64,000 bases of DNA from Ceratotherium simum simum (taxonomy: Eukaryota; Chordata; Mammalia; Perissodactyla; Rhinocerotidae), in contig NW_004454216.1 of NCBI RefSeq assembly GCF_000283155.1, positions 12,984,818 through 13,048,817 of the forward strand. The letters run 5' to 3'. Below the pieces are notes generated by a model. It searched no databases. It was not told where the DNA came from and saw nothing but the letters and a program-made list of their open reading frames with translations. Numbering within the stretch: the first letter of the stretch is position 1; each line of letters begins with the position of its first letter. Made by a program: the position numbers and the translations under genes. This document shows positions 47,536-59,532 of this stretch, piece after piece.

Positions 47536-48076
47536 TGTTACCTGGGTACACGCTTGCTGGCGAGGAGCCGGGCGTGGAACGAGCCCGCCCGCGCGCTTTC
47601 GGACAGGGTGTCCCGAGATCTAGTACCGTCCAGGCTCGTCAGACACGGGACGTCGGAATCCACCCAAGAGAGTGTGAAAACTCACCTCGGAGAATCCAGC
47701 CTGGAAGGGACGGCCAGGCTGCTCCGGCCCACACCCAGCTGGCTCTTCTTGGGAGGGGGCTCCGACAGGATGAGCCACGCTCCCTGCAGCCCTCGGCGGC
47801 TCGCCAACGAGCACGGCTCCGGCTTCAACCGGGGAAGCATCCTTGTCACTCCCGAAGAAGCCAAAGGCCCCCGGGCCCTTTCCTTTTCTCCTCGCTGTGG
47901 CGGTCCGACCCCGCGTCAGTAACTTTTGCAGGAGCGCCACGTGGGAGCGGCTGGGCGCCGGCGCATGCGCGTGGACGCTCGAGGGGCCTCCCACCGCGCA
48001 GGCTCGCCGGTCAGCTCCACGCTAGGGGAGGGGCGCGACCTTCCTTCCAGGGAGTGGGGAGCCGGGGCGGAAGGAC
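47536..48076. promoter_or_regulatory. CpG island, candidate promoter and first exon
   Basis: About 540 bp of strongly GC-rich, CpG-dense DNA, the only such block in the window. The peak at 47930-48045 has roughly a CpG every 6-7 bp. It holds a palindromic NRF1-type core 'gcgcatgcgc' (47961-47970) and a CACGTG E-box (47938-47943), both common in TATA-less promoters. On the minus strand a consensus splice donor GAG|GTGAGT sits at 47680-47688 (exon end 47686). A start codon at 47864 opens a frame ('MASSGVTRMLPRLKPEP...') that stays open to that donor (59 codons plus 2 nt). A second frame from 47994 also crosses it. Open frames on the plus strand (47535-48080, 181 codons) are expected in any CpG-rich block. 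I recognise none of the products. It could be the promoter of a gene or non-coding RNA lying to the left, or an orphan island. Confidence 0.65.
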
Positions 48077-48227
48077 ATGAGCAGCGTGTTTTGCTGAATT
48101 ATTTGAGAGTTAGTTGTGAACCTCATAACCCTTCCCCCTTAAATATTACCAGTATTTGACTTGAGCCAAAGACAGTTTCATTTAATTCAGCCTAGTATCT
48201 GAGGACGTATCCCCTAAGAATAAGGGA

Positions 48228-48480
48228 CTCTCCAGCATGAGGGTTTCTCAGTCCCAGCGCTGTTGACGCTTTGGAAAGGATGATTCTTTGTTGTGGGGGG
48301 AGGGGAGCTGTCTTGTGCATTGTAGGATGTATGGCAGCACCCCTGGCCTCTACTCACTAGATGCCAGTAGCAACCCTCCCTTCCTCCAGTTGTGACAACC
48401 AACAATGTTTCCAGACACTGCCAAATGTGTGTGGGGGAGGGCGGGGCAAAATTGCCCCTACCGAGGACTGCTGCTCTGTG
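48228..48480 (-). repeat. MER20-type DNA transposon relic, antisense
   Basis: Blocks in order on the plus strand: 'tgttgtggggggaggggagc', 'tgtgcattgtaggatgtatg', 'ctactcactagatgccagta' and 'tgtgacaaccaacaatgttt', then 'ggcaaaattgcccctaccga'. These match a MER20 (hAT-Charlie) element in reverse. It sits just right of the CpG island. Confidence 0.9.
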
Positions 48481-48544
48481 GGATCACAATGCAGTGTGCT
48501 TAAGAAGTGTATCCTTAGGCTCTTCAGACGGAGGAACTCGGAAT

Positions 48545-49625
48545 CCGCTCAAGATTGTTACATTACTATACTTTAATATACAGTCCATATTCGAATTTCC
48601 TCCATTGTCCCCCCACAAATCCTTGGTAATCCTTGCTTACCCTACTGTTGTTTGTAAAAGATAAACCCAGGATTTGATAAGGATCACATATTGCATTTAG
48701 TTATCCAGTCTCTTTAGTTTTCTTCAATGTAGAACACTTCTCCAGTCTTTTTTGTTTTTTCTTTTTCTTTGTTGTTTTTTCTGGCATTGACGTTTTTGGA
48801 AAGTTCAGGCCAGTCGTTTTCCAGAACATCCTTCAATTTAGACGTTCAGATTGGTTCCTTGTTGTAAGATTCACGTTGAATATTTTTGGGTTTTTTTGGG
48901 CTGGAATTCCACCTAGGTGATGTTATATCAATTTTATCTCTTTTCAAAGGACTGTTAGCTGTTCTAACAACATTTAAAGAGTCCATTTTTCTCCAGTGAT
49001 TTGAGATACCACTTTTATCACATACATGAATTTCCACATTGTATTTGGGTCTATATCTATATTTTCTAGTTTTTCCAATGATCTGATTGTCTACTCATGT
49101 GCTAATATTGTACCGTTTTAATTACAGAAACTGTGTAATATATTCCAATACCTGGTAGGGCTAGCTACTCCTGCCTCATTGCTGCTTTTTTTGTTTTTTT
49201 GATATTCTTGCTCATTTATTTTTTCCATGTAAACTATAGAATCTATCTCCAAAAAATACTTTTAAAAACTTGGTATCAATTTATGATTTTGCATTATTCT
49301 ATTGAAGAGCAAGGTTTATTTTTCCTTTTATTTAAGTCCCAGTTTTGTGTATTTCCGGATTCCAGAAAGCTTTAAAGTTTTTCTCATACAGGTTTTGCAC
49401 TTTTCTTGTTAAGTTTATTCCTAGGGTACTTTGTTGTTGTTGTTGGTAATGTAAATGGGGTCACCTCTTCTAGTTTTCCCTTTAACTGCTTATTGCTTAA
49501 ATATATGAAGATATTGATTTTTATATGTAATTTTATATCTTGCTACCATATTGAATCTCCTATTTCTTGTAGGAGTTTTCCGTTGATTCTAGTGGCATCT
49601 CTATTTACACTTTTTTAAATGTAAT
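48545..49625 (-). mobile_element. old LINE-1 (L1/HAL1-like) fragments, antisense
   Basis: At 48545-48960 plus text 'tgcatttagttatccagtct' and 'gttcaggccagtcgttttcc' fits an old L1-type 3' repeat. At 49040-49620 plus text 'cattattctattgaagagca'-like and 'gttaagtttattcctagggt' matches antisense L1 ORF2. The junction between the two is not resolved. Confidence 0.65.
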
Positions 49626-50265
49626 TGCAGTGATTATTCATTTTAAAGCTCAGATTGCTCATCTTTGGCTCCTATATTCATTTGATAACCGCAAATATCT
49701 TGCGAAAAAGCTTCCTTGCTTTCTGACACTCTGAGTCCCAGTCTCATATTGGGCAGTCTCATTTACTGCTCTAGACCTAGAATCAGCCATTTCTCAAAGG
49801 AGACTTCACTGCTTCCACTGAAAATGGTATTTGGTGACCATGATCTGTGCACTTAAAGATGTTCATGGCTAAATGACTTGTTACTTCTCAATACAAGATC
49901 TAGGAAATATGTAGTTTTTCAAAGAAAGATAAAAATAAATCATAAATTTGTGCTGATATTCCAATTCTAATGACTTTATAGAATCTTTTACTTAACTTTT
50001 TTGATTTTATATTGTATCTCTTTTCTCTTCGGCTGAAAAGCATGGTTCCTAATAATATTAACATAATTGCTTAGTTACTTTTTCCCATAATATATATTAT
50101 AGTTTCAAATTAACAGTAACAATATCTTAACTAATTGTAAAGGTGCGAAATGCAGTTTAATAAAGTTAGGTTTATTTGTTTTAGGTTGTTTTCAAATCTA
50201 GGTTGCTTAATTAAAAAGAAAATTAAATCCAAAGAGGAAAAAAACAGCAAGCCTTATTATTTCTA
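49626..50265. other. unique AT-rich DNA, nothing recognised
   Basis: No gene or named repeat was recognised between two antisense L1-like segments. Confidence 0.35.
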
Positions 50266-50267
50266 GC

Positions 50268-51105
50268 TTTTTGAGTGTAACGTCTAACTCGTTTATTTAT
50301 TTCTCTCATTTTTACTGATATAGATATTTAAATCTGTGAATTTTATTCTGAACACCCTTTAGTGGTATCTCGTATACTCTGATGTCATGTTTTCATTATT
50401 TTTTTCCTAGAAACTCTCAATATCAGTTGGTATCTCCCCTTGAGCCAAGCTATGTTTAATAGAAAACCTTAAAATTCCAAGGTGGGAAGGCTTTCTTATG
50501 TTTGCATTGTTGTGGATTCCTACTTTTATCATATTGTTGATGGAGAATATTATTTGCATTTTTCTTTATGTAATTTATTGAGGTATACATGTCTATATAT
50601 GTAAATTATAGAGTCAGTTATCCTAAATGTTATTCACACAATTTTTTTGTCTTGGACTAAGAGAAGTGTACTAAAGTCTGCAATTGCTTGTGTATGTCCA
50701 TTCTCTTTGACTCTCTCATAATTTCTGCTATATGAAAGAAGCTACTGTGTTATTTGCTGCAAATCTTTTGTAAATATTTTATTTTCACTGTGAATTGTAG
50801 CCGTTAGCATTAGAAGGTGCTCTTTGTCTTGGTAATGGTTTTTGGTCTGAATTCTACTTAATTGGATTTCAATCGATTCTTTCTTTTTATTTGCATTTCC
50901 TTGGTATACCTTTGCTCATCCGTTCATAGTTAGCATTTCTGAATTATTTTGTTTTAGGTGTGTCTTGGTCTTTTATATGCAGCATAGAGTTGGGTTTGGC
51001 TTTGGAATCAGTTTTTTTGTCCTTTTAATAGCAGGGCTAAGCCCTCGATTGGTTGATATGTTTGGTCTCAGATATCTCATATTATATTTATATGTAATAT
51101 CTAGC
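50268..51105 (-). mobile_element. old LINE-1/HAL1-like fragment, antisense
   Basis: Plus text 'actaaagtctgcaattgctt', 'cattagaaggtgctctttgt', 'tttgcatttccttggtatac' and 'tatatgcagcatagagttgg' follows the antisense order of an old L1-type ORF2. Confidence 0.65.
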
Positions 51106-51129
51106 ATATTAGATGATTGAGGAAAATAA

Positions 51130-51425
51130 CGGAGGAAGGGGGATATTCCATTTTAAATAAGCGCTCAGGGAAGGTCTTGCTGAGTGACTTTTGCACAAAC
51201 TCTTGAAGCAGGTGAAGGAATGAGTCACTCGGACAAGTGAGGTGAGACTTATCCTGGCGGAGAGAACAGCTGGGGCAAAGGTCCTGAGGCACAGGCTACC
51301 TGGTGTGTTTCCAAAGAACAGCAGGAGGCTGGTGTGACTAGAGTGAAGGATGCAGAAGAACAGTAGGAGATTGGCCAGAGGGGATGAATGAGGGCATCAG
51401 AAAGGGCTCTGTCAGTCTTAGGGAA
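51130..51425 (-). repeat. L2 LINE relic, antisense
   Basis: 'agcgctcagggaaggtcttg', 'gagaacagctggggcaaagg', 'tcctgaggcacaggctacct' and 'caggaggctggtgtgactag' match reverse-complement L2 blocks. This is the clearest of the three antisense L2 copies. Confidence 0.8.
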
Positions 51426-54400
51426 GGAACAAATTACCCCTTCAAGGGGGATTTTGGTGCTAGATGTTGAAATAATATTACTTCTGCCATCCCAAAGTCA
51501 GAAATTAATAATTCTATGGTAATACATTAGTAACTCTGGGAATTCCAGCCTAGCTAGGACAGGAAGTTAGCCTTATGGGTGTTATATTTTTGGGTCCAAC
51601 TCAAATTATGCATGAAAGTAGTTTCTTCTCTGCTGACTTGGAGGGTTGGATTACTAAACACCTTTCCACGGCAGTGGAAACAATCCTTGAATATATTCTT
51701 CAGGTCTCTGATGTTTCAGTTTCTACTGTACATTCTACCCCCAAACACGTCAGACAGAGGTTCACAACTACAGCTTTTCACTATGTATCTGAAGGTGTGA
51801 GTTTACAGGGGAAGAATTTTATTGAAACTTACATATGAAATGTACCTGGACTCATAAAAGATCAGAAAGCATAAAAACATTAAAATTCTATACTAGGAAG
51901 CTTGATGAAAGGCCAGAACACAACATAGAACTTTTCTGAATTCTTTAAAAAAGTCAAGTATGTGGTTTAAAACAGTTTTTTTCTTTTTATAAAGAAATTT
52001 GTTGTTTTAACAGAAAACTGTGTGGCAGAAGAAGGTGGAATGAAATGAGTGTGTGCATGGGGGGAGGGATGGGGTGAAGCAAGTCTGTAATCTAGAAAAA
52101 CAGTGTTCAGGATTCAAGTGGATGGGAAGAGAGAAGGGACAAACTTGCTATACATGCAGGATGACTTCTTCCTCGTCTTCATGTGTTTCTTTGGCAGCGT
52201 TTTAATTTTCTCTTTCCCCTTTCCTCCTTTTTCTCCTTCGCATTTCTTTCTTAAGCTAAACTGTCACAGTGAAATGCTGTCTGAATAAGTCACAACTCAT
52301 ACAGAAAACTCAACAGTGCATTGTAAAATAGGACACGAAACAAAAGGCTGCGTCGGAGGGCTGAGATCATCGCGGCGGCGGACAGACCCAGGGCAGCCAT
52401 GCAACAGCATTTCTGGGTCCCCGGGACCGTTTCCACGATTCTTGGTGTGCTACTGCCCCCTGCTGTTCAGGTGGAGCCACTGCCTACAGAAATGGGTTTT
52501 CATGACATGCCGCGTTTCAGTGCAACGTTAGCGTGCCATCAGAGACAGACGAAACGGTTCGAAGATTTAAAACAGAGTAATCTAAAAAATTGCTGTCTAA
52601 GAAGCTGAATATCAAAGAAATCACAAAGCATCTTTCCCTACTCCCCGATATGTTGAAAAGAAATCTATGATTCAGTAATTTGGCTAATGAATCCGGTTTC
52701 CTTTTTAAGTTTCTGAGTGGAGCAGAGCACAAGGCAATTGAGGTACCGTAGAGAAACATTGGTAAAGAGAGCAGAGAGCAGAGAGAGGAAACGGAGGGCA
52801 ACATGTGCAAAAGGAGGTGAGTAATGCATAATTTACATACGACGAGGGTGAGGCAGTTCAATCCTGGACAGATCGTTTGCATTCTGCAGAGGGAGTTGAA
52901 AACTGGCTTTTCTCCACCGAAGAGCCTGGGTGGGTCATTCGTGAGCCTTCAGGCCTCAGCCTCTTGTTCTTGGGTTTGGTCGTGGAAACTTCTTAGAACC
53001 ATTAGGACGTGGGTCGGGGCCCCTGAGGCAGAGCAGAGGCACATAATCCTCGGAGCCGATCTCCTGGCTTGCTCTGCAGTGTCTACAGCGGTCAGGGCTG
53101 TCTCCTGGATGGAAGTCAGCCCACGGGCAAACGTGTGCCGTTTGAGCAGGGGAGTGTCATGTTACCTGTTCCAGGTCTCAGACGTCTAGCGTCCCCGGGC
53201 TGCTGGTTCCTGCGTGCCGGACTTCCCTGGGGATTAGGTAATGAGGGGCCAGGATCCCTTCTCCCGCAGTAAAAGCAACTTAGAAGCTTGAGGCCTTGCT
53301 TTAGCATTTGGTTTTGCTCAGACTGTCCGTGAGGAACATGATTAGAGAGAACCTTTTAATATTTAGAAAATTACATGCATATTTAGGTACAAAATTACAT
53401 CCTGCTTTGATAAACCTAGAAATCTAGCCTCAACTACTCTTGAAAGATTTAGTTTTTGCTTTTCTTTGTAAATCTTCTTGAAAGATTTAGTTTTTGACAC
53501 TAAGAGCATCACTTCTAAAACTTCTGAAGTCCCCACTTCAAAGGCACAAATGATGGATTTTAAGAAATAAAAATGTGAGGAAACATTTACATGATTGATT
53601 TCAGGTAACATTTAATAAGCCGATGCCTCAACGCTTGAGGTAGTTATAGCCACTGCGGAGGTTTTAGCACTCAAGGCATTTTCTGTTTCTCTTGTGTGGC
53701 GTCTTACTATTTATTTACTCTTAAATTTATATTCTCTACTGTAGCAGGTGTTAAAGAGATGGCAAAAAGTAGGATAGACTATGTTCTTAAGGTTTTTATA
53801 GTAATTTAGAAAAATGTAGAACAACAGTATGATAATCGTGTAAGAAGGAGCCAAGAGTAGAAAAATAATTTCCCCATTCCTTTTCATTTTATCATTTTAG
53901 TCTATTCCATTCCTTCTCCTCTTTACCGTTGCATTTTATTTGTGTTTGTATTCATTTTATTTGTTGAAATTACAAATCAGGAATGCTGGCTATCCTTTTT
54001 CATGTATTTTTGCACAGTCCTTAGTACTCTAGCACTAAGTACAAAGTTTGCATATGTTTGCAATAAATATTTATGGAATGAATATGGCACTTCCTTACTA
54101 GCTGCCCAGCACTAGCGCCTATGTAAGCCGGCTGTACATTTGATTTCAATGCAGGAGAAGAGTGAAGTTACGGGATTTATATAGACCTGGAAGGAAGTAT
54201 TAGGAATATTTGTTTGTATTCGAACTCTTAGCGGTAATAAGAAACTTTTTAATAAAAAAAGCTAGAAGAACACAAAAATTCCACCTTGTAAGCACCTGAG
54301 GAAATGTCTCTTTTTAATGATTTTCTTATGTTGCTAATACATATGGATTTTTAACATCTCTGTCTGTGCAATTCCTCATCAGATCTGCGTCCATCACCTA

Positions 54401-54925
54401 CTGAAGATATGGTAGAAACTGGAATTTTCCTCAGTCCCAGAGAGCTGACAAACATGATGCCTGTTTTTCAAAAAGAAGTTGAAACTTAGTTATTTTTCTT
54501 TTTGAATCAAGGACTAACTAACTTATCAATTTTCCACTGTACAAAATTCATAGTATATTGGAACTGCTTTTTGCCACCTTAATTGTGCAACCCAAATTGT
54601 CAGCTCCTATTTAATTGTTCTGCTTAAATTGTGTTGAATACCAATATCTAACAAAACTGTAGGCATAAATGGTTCTGAAATTTTCATTGAGTTACTGAGA
54701 AGTGGATGTTCTCTTCAAGTGTACTATGGAGTAGTTATTATACATATATTTTTTTTATGGTAATGCAGCATTTTATTTATTCTGTCCGTTAATGACTAAT
54801 ATTTGAGGACATTTACAATATTAATAGAACTTAATCTAAGAGTAGTTTGACTTTTCATATTTCAATATTGAGTATTAATAAGAGAGAGAGTCAAATAATT
54901 ATGGTCAAAATTATTATGTCAAAAA
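51426..54925. other. long unique stretch, no gene seen
   Basis: About 3.5 kb without a named repeat, apart from an L2/MIR-like 3' end near 53960-54085 ('caataaatatttatggaatg'). Frames at 51575-51838, 52316-52608, 52517-52882 (minus, 121 codons) and 52824-53189 (plus, 121 codons) overlap each other and have no recognisable domain. GC is higher at 52340-52530 and 52900-53270. A tandem pair of 'cttgaaagatttagtttttg' (about 53439 and 53472) is a short local duplication. Confidence 0.4.
52449..52467 (-). promoter_or_regulatory. CTCF-like motif
   Basis: 'tactgccccctgctgttca' agrees with the reverse of the long CTCF consensus at about 14 of 19 positions, including the CCCCCTG core. It lies in a GC-richer, non-repetitive patch. 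A single motif match is weak evidence for binding. Confidence 0.35.
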
Positions 54926-55480
54926 CATAATAAATGTTTGGTTTTATTTGACGTACAATTCAGTTTTTGGTGTCTAGTTCTTCAGCTGCACGTTTGGTTT
55001 CCTTCACTAACAGGAATGACTCATAATGCTTCGAGGGCCTGTGGGTATTTCTTCTGCTGTCGAGTTTTAGCATAGTTACCTTTGATGCCGTGAATGGCCC
55101 TGAGTGGAGAGGTACTCATCATGTTTCCTCCAAATAAGAGTACCCAACTGATTACTATAGTAATAAGGAGGTAGACCAGCAATGCAACTGCCCAGTATTT
55201 TTGAGGCCAGTAAGTTAAGCCTAAGGAATTTAGCCAAGATTCAGGAATAGAAGCCCATAGGAGATATAGTATGAAGCCAGACTGGGAGCTCAAGAAAAGA
55301 ACAAAACCATAACATAAATGGCTCTTGCTGGCAATGGCAATGGTGAATTTTCCACCATTTTCCCTGTGGCTTTAGACCATCTTGGGTCCATCACCGGCCC
55401 ACTCGGGACCTCTCCTGACAGCTCGGCCACCTCGACGCCGAGTCCCCTACACAAGCACCGACGAGGGAGGTTATACTCGT
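54913..55480 (-). pseudogene. PIGP: processed pseudogene of PIGP
   Basis: The minus strand encodes a protein closely matching PIG-P, a small two-pass ER membrane subunit of the GPI-GlcNAc transferase that starts GPI-anchor synthesis. The pseudo-CDS runs from an ATG at 55358 ('[15 protein letters not shown]') to a stop at 54960. It covers the conserved '[21 protein letters not shown]' region and hydrophobic segments '[15 protein letters not shown]' and 'NMMSTSP'. A 1-nt shift near 55293 separates the start from the main frame (55021-55293). Another lesion stops that frame after '[10 protein letters not shown]', and a deletion removes part of the last exon before the final 'AAEELDTKN'. All parts are joined without introns, with GC-rich 5' UTR-like sequence (55370-55480) and an AATAAA on the minus strand at 54943-54948. 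That makes it a retrocopy, not the gene. The poly(A) tail and flanking duplication are no longer clear. It has no role in GPI synthesis. Confidence 0.92.
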
Positions 55481-56640
55481 CTTCTCCTGTCTAAGGCTCC
55501 ATGGAGTCCACGTAGAAAGTTTGGAACTATTTTCTGCTAAGTGGTGGTGGTGGGAATTAGGTTGGAGGAAGCTCACAGAGTTAATAAAATATTGTTGACA
55601 ATAACTGTATTTTAAATGGTGTAAAGCCCTCTTTTAACTCTAGGAGTTTGTGATTCTTGTTCACATCACCCACTGCCTAGAAGTATGTTTAAAAAGACTG
55701 CCAACTTCTGAGTCTCATACGAGAGTTGGCTTCCCCTCTAGTACCGTCACCACACAGCGTTGTGTACCTACTTCCTCGATGGGGCTGGGCTGGGTGCTGA
55801 ACATCCTCAAGTCATTTATCATTGAATCCGGGATGAATGAAAAGCAGTCCAAAACACAGAATTAGAAGAACAGGTGAGGAAGGTGTGTAGCGTTTTACTT
55901 CTATTTCAGTGAAATGTCTCCTGGGAGCCTTGGTTCGTAAGGATGGAGTCGTTAACACTGCTGGAGGAACAAACTTTCACCCCAAATGATCCCCCTGAAA
56001 AGGTGGATTCATGAATATAGATCCCCTCTATGCAGTAAGGACTCTCTCTCTTTCACATTTAAACCCAGATCTTCTCTGAGTGACTAAAAAACGGTGGAAA
56101 TTACTAGAACTCCTCATAACTGATCACTCTTGCCAAAGCCAGCTAGATAGATATGATTGGATTTAGAAAGAAAAGTAGTCCACATGACTTTGAAAATAAA
56201 AAGAAATGTGCTACTGAGATGCAGACGGTATCATTAAATAGCCCTAAGAGACATCGCAAGTAATTTATGTATGTTTCAAGCTGGTCACTATGAGGGTTGT
56301 ATTTAAATAGCCTTTTCTCTCAACTCAAATTGCTCAAGGCTTCTGGCTATTAGAAAATATTTGTATTCATGAACACTGCTTTTATAATTGATGTGAATGT
56401 TTGTTATAGCCCAACTCTCATTTGTAAGCTGGAAAGTTCATTTATTTATTCATTCCATGTTCATTATGTATTTATTATGTGCCAGGGATGATGATAGTGA
56501 TTGGTTTTTAAATTAATTTTAAAGCTTATATTTTCTTGAGCTCTCTGTACCTAAATTCCAGGAAATTGTGTATGGAGAACAGACCAAGGCATGGTCAGGT
56601 GGGCCTCTCACGCTCTGTCTGGGTCTCTATGGTCGCATTC
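55481..56640. other. unique DNA, nothing recognised
   Basis: Sequence right of the PIGP retrocopy. A 61-codon minus frame (55391-55576) overlaps its 5' UTR. A 71-codon plus frame (55650-55865) has no recognisable domain. Near 56430-56490 there is a weak old-repeat 3' motif ('atttattatgtgccaggga'). Confidence 0.4.
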
Positions 56641-56653
56641 TCGAGCTTTCCTT

Positions 56654-56884
56654 AGGAAAAGCTCATTGGCCCTGAGCTAACATCGGCCAACCCTCCTCTT
56701 TTTGCTGAGGAAGACCGGCCCTGGGCTAACATCCACGCCCATCTTCCTCCACTTTATATGGGACGCCGCCACAGCATGGCTTGACAAGTGGTGCGTCAGT
56801 GCCCGCCGGATCCTAACCGGTGAATCCCAGAGGCTGCAGCAGAGCAGTGCACTTAATCGCTTGCGCCACCAGCAGGCCCCTCCC
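56654..56884 (-). mobile_element. ERE SINE, older copy
   Basis: Two tail units ('ggccctgagctaacatc', then 'ggccctgggctaacatc') lie on the left. The body 'acgccgccacagcatggctt' and a worn head 'cacttaatcgcttgcgccac' lie on the right. The 9-bp flank 'gctttcctt' is repeated at 56645-56653 and 56885-56893. There is no clear A tail, and its divergence is the highest of the seven EREs. Confidence 0.88.
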
Positions 56885-56893
56885 GCTTTCCTT

Positions 56894-57868
56894 TTTTACC
56901 GTTAATTTTGCCTGCTGGCACGAGAGCAGAGCATCATTTGATGCTGGATTTCATCATCCCTGTGTTCTCAGCATCTAACACAAAACCTGCAACATAAGAG
57001 AGACCCAAAAAGTGTGGTTAGCATAGGTAGAGCACCACATAAACACACACTGCTCTTTCTAAGGACATTTCAGTTTTCATTGGGTGTTACGGCCATTTAT
57101 CACTCTGGGATGTCTTCCCCTAGGAAAAGGCAAAGGTTCTTCATAAACCGCTATTATCTAAACTGCTTTTTGCCAGAATTTGACCAAATATTGACCTGAA
57201 GCCCTTTGCGTCTTGGTGGAATCTGATTCAAGTCGTTTTTGTAATAATTAAGACCTTCAGGTTCTGACTGAGTATTTGGTTGACGTTTACGAGAGCAACT
57301 ATTTTCTATTAATCTTAAGAATATTTGTCAGTTTGCCTGGGAGGTAAAATCAGGCTTTGGAGAAGCAGTTCTTGTCTGGGAGGTGATGATGAGAAACCCT
57401 TTTTACCCATCCAGCATTAGTTGCTTCTGTGTATTCAGTGGGTTTACGTCCATATAAATCCATTTTATGAGTGCTTTGAGTATGAAACAGTGCTGAAAGG
57501 AGACAGTAGTCGTATGCAGCCAGAGGGTTATGTAATTCCCGTGAGAGTCTCGATCATTCTCCTTTGGGGTGGCAGTCAGTGGTAGTACTGTGGAGTAATA
57601 TCCCCAGTGCTGCATTTATTAGAGCTCATATGGGATTGTCATTTACTGTTGAGTGGATTGTGCACTGTGCAAAGAAACCCATCCAAAATGCACACTATTT
57701 ATATCATAGACATTATCAATTGAATGTTTATTGTGACAATTTTATGGCAGAGGGCAGTAAAGTTTCTTATTCTCATAAAATTAGTATATTATGACACATT
57801 TTCTGACAAATGGAAGTCAAATGTCTTGAGGAAGAGATACCTTGTTTTTTTAATTTTGCACAAATGCT
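56894..57868. other. unique DNA, nothing recognised
   Basis: Short frames on both strands (57014-57199, 57403-57615, 57564-57794) have no recognisable domain. Confidence 0.35.
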
Positions 57869-57869
57869 C

Positions 57870-58022
57870 TGTATGGGCTAGTGGCAGCCTGAACTTTGAC
57901 AAGTTATGTAACTTCCTTTGGCCTTCAAGTGGAGATGTTATACCTACCTCACTAAATTGGTTGCAAGTACTAGCCCTGCCTGGTACACAGTCAGCATTCA
58001 CTAAATGCTTTTGAATGAGTAG
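57870..58022 (+). repeat. MIR SINE relic
   Basis: 'tgacaagttatgtaacttcc', 'gatgttatacctacctcact' and 'tggtacacagtcagcattca' match MIR core to 3' end in order. Confidence 0.8.
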
Positions 58023-59530
58023 GAAAGCACTAAGCATAATCCTGGAGTAAAGGTTTGATAAATTGCAGCTCACTTGTGCCTTGAATAAGGGGAATTTTAG
58101 AGGGATTAAGTGTACATGTAAATATGTGTCTTTGAATCTTTAGGTTGTTAACTGTTTCACATTTTACGCTTAATTTCTGCGTGGGACTACTTAAAATGTT
58201 CATAATGAGATATTAAGGATCCTTCTTTATTTTCTTGGGGGGTACACATCCAGCTTAAAGAATATTATGACTATGTGACACATTGAAAGGAAAAATTAGT
58301 GATTCATAGTTGGGTTTCTTTTGGAATCCTAAAATACTGGAATCTTAGATTTAGAAGGGACCATTTGAATTTCCTTTTATTTATCAAATACATATTAATT
58401 AGTTATTATGTGGGAGTAACTGTGCTATGCTCTGGGGCTAGAAAGATAGATGAGATAGTATTGTCAAGAAGTGACAAATCTTTTACTAACTCGATTTTTA
58501 GGAATCTCTCTCATGACAATTCAAAATTTATCTTCCTATAATTTCATTTATTGGTGTTAGTTTTACTCTTGGGGCGCAAAATATGTCTGATTCTTTACTA
58601 GAAAAGTCTTTTATATATTAAGGTAATTGTTTTTTTCTGAAACTCCTATTCTTCAAGTTAAACATCACTGTATTCTGCTGTTCCTCAAACCTCTTCTCCT
58701 TCTTGCTCACTTCCCTGAATGCCTTCCAGGTTGTCTACCTATGTCGAAAGGTGTGGTGCCCACTGGGTGTTCAGGGCACCAGATGTAGACCCACCATCAC
58801 AGGATACAGTAGGACGATCACTTCCTGTGTTCCAGATACTGCCCCTCACATCTCTGGCGTGATCTATAGTCATAAGCCAGTGATCAATTTTTGGAAAAGG
58901 ATAAATGACCTCCCTAATTCCTTGAAGAGCTTTTATCATACACTGTTTCCCATAATGGAAATGGGAACAATAGTGAGGGCAACCTTGCTAGAGCTCTAGG
59001 TTATTGAATGACAATTTGGAAGTCATTTTTGATGCAGTTATTTAAGCCACTGTAATTCATATGTCTTCTGACAGCTAAGAGGTGAGTAGGCAAGGAAGGA
59101 CTTCTATAGCTTTGCATGATCTATTTCTATAAATTACTGTCTCACTTAAACATTTTTTCCCTTTCTGATGGACAAAAACATGACAGGGAAAGAATTGTTC
59201 TACTTATCACTCTGAGCACTTACTAAAAAAACTTAATATCTTCTCAACATTTTTTTTTAAGTTAACAAATGTGTAAGCTCTCTTTATACCAGGTGTACTC
59301 TGACTCAACGTTTGGGACAAGTGGCCTTGCCTAGCAGAATGCCAGAGATCCCAATTATACCTCAGCCACAACTTACAGGTGTGTACACTGCTTTGCTTTG
59401 CACCTTTTAGTGGAAGGAGAGGACAAAGAGAGATGCAGTAATTAATTGGAAGATGGGGACAGGGAAGAGATCTCTGCCTAAATAAAGGAGGAGTGTTTCG
59501 AAGCAGTGGAGAGTAGAATTGGGTGGGTGG
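58023..59530. other. unique DNA, nothing recognised
   Basis: The frame 58703-58999 (98 codons, plus) and its antisense shadow have no recognisable domain. No named repeat was seen. Confidence 0.35.
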
Positions 59531-59532
59531 TA

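Noticed and set aside
47535..48080. A 181-codon plus-strand frame in the CpG island.
   Set aside because: CpG-rich DNA has few stop codons in any frame. Long frames occur on both strands here, and the product is low-complexity Arg/Gly/Pro-rich with no recognisable domain.
52824..53189. A 121-codon plus-strand frame, overlapping a 121-codon minus-strand frame (52517-52882).
   Set aside because: They overlap end to end in a GC-richer patch, and neither shows domain features.
55391..55576. A 61-codon minus-strand frame upstream of the PIGP copy, as an extended N-terminus.
   Set aside because: It overlaps the 5' UTR-like part and is not in frame with the PIG-P coding part; no known PIG-P N-terminus matches it.
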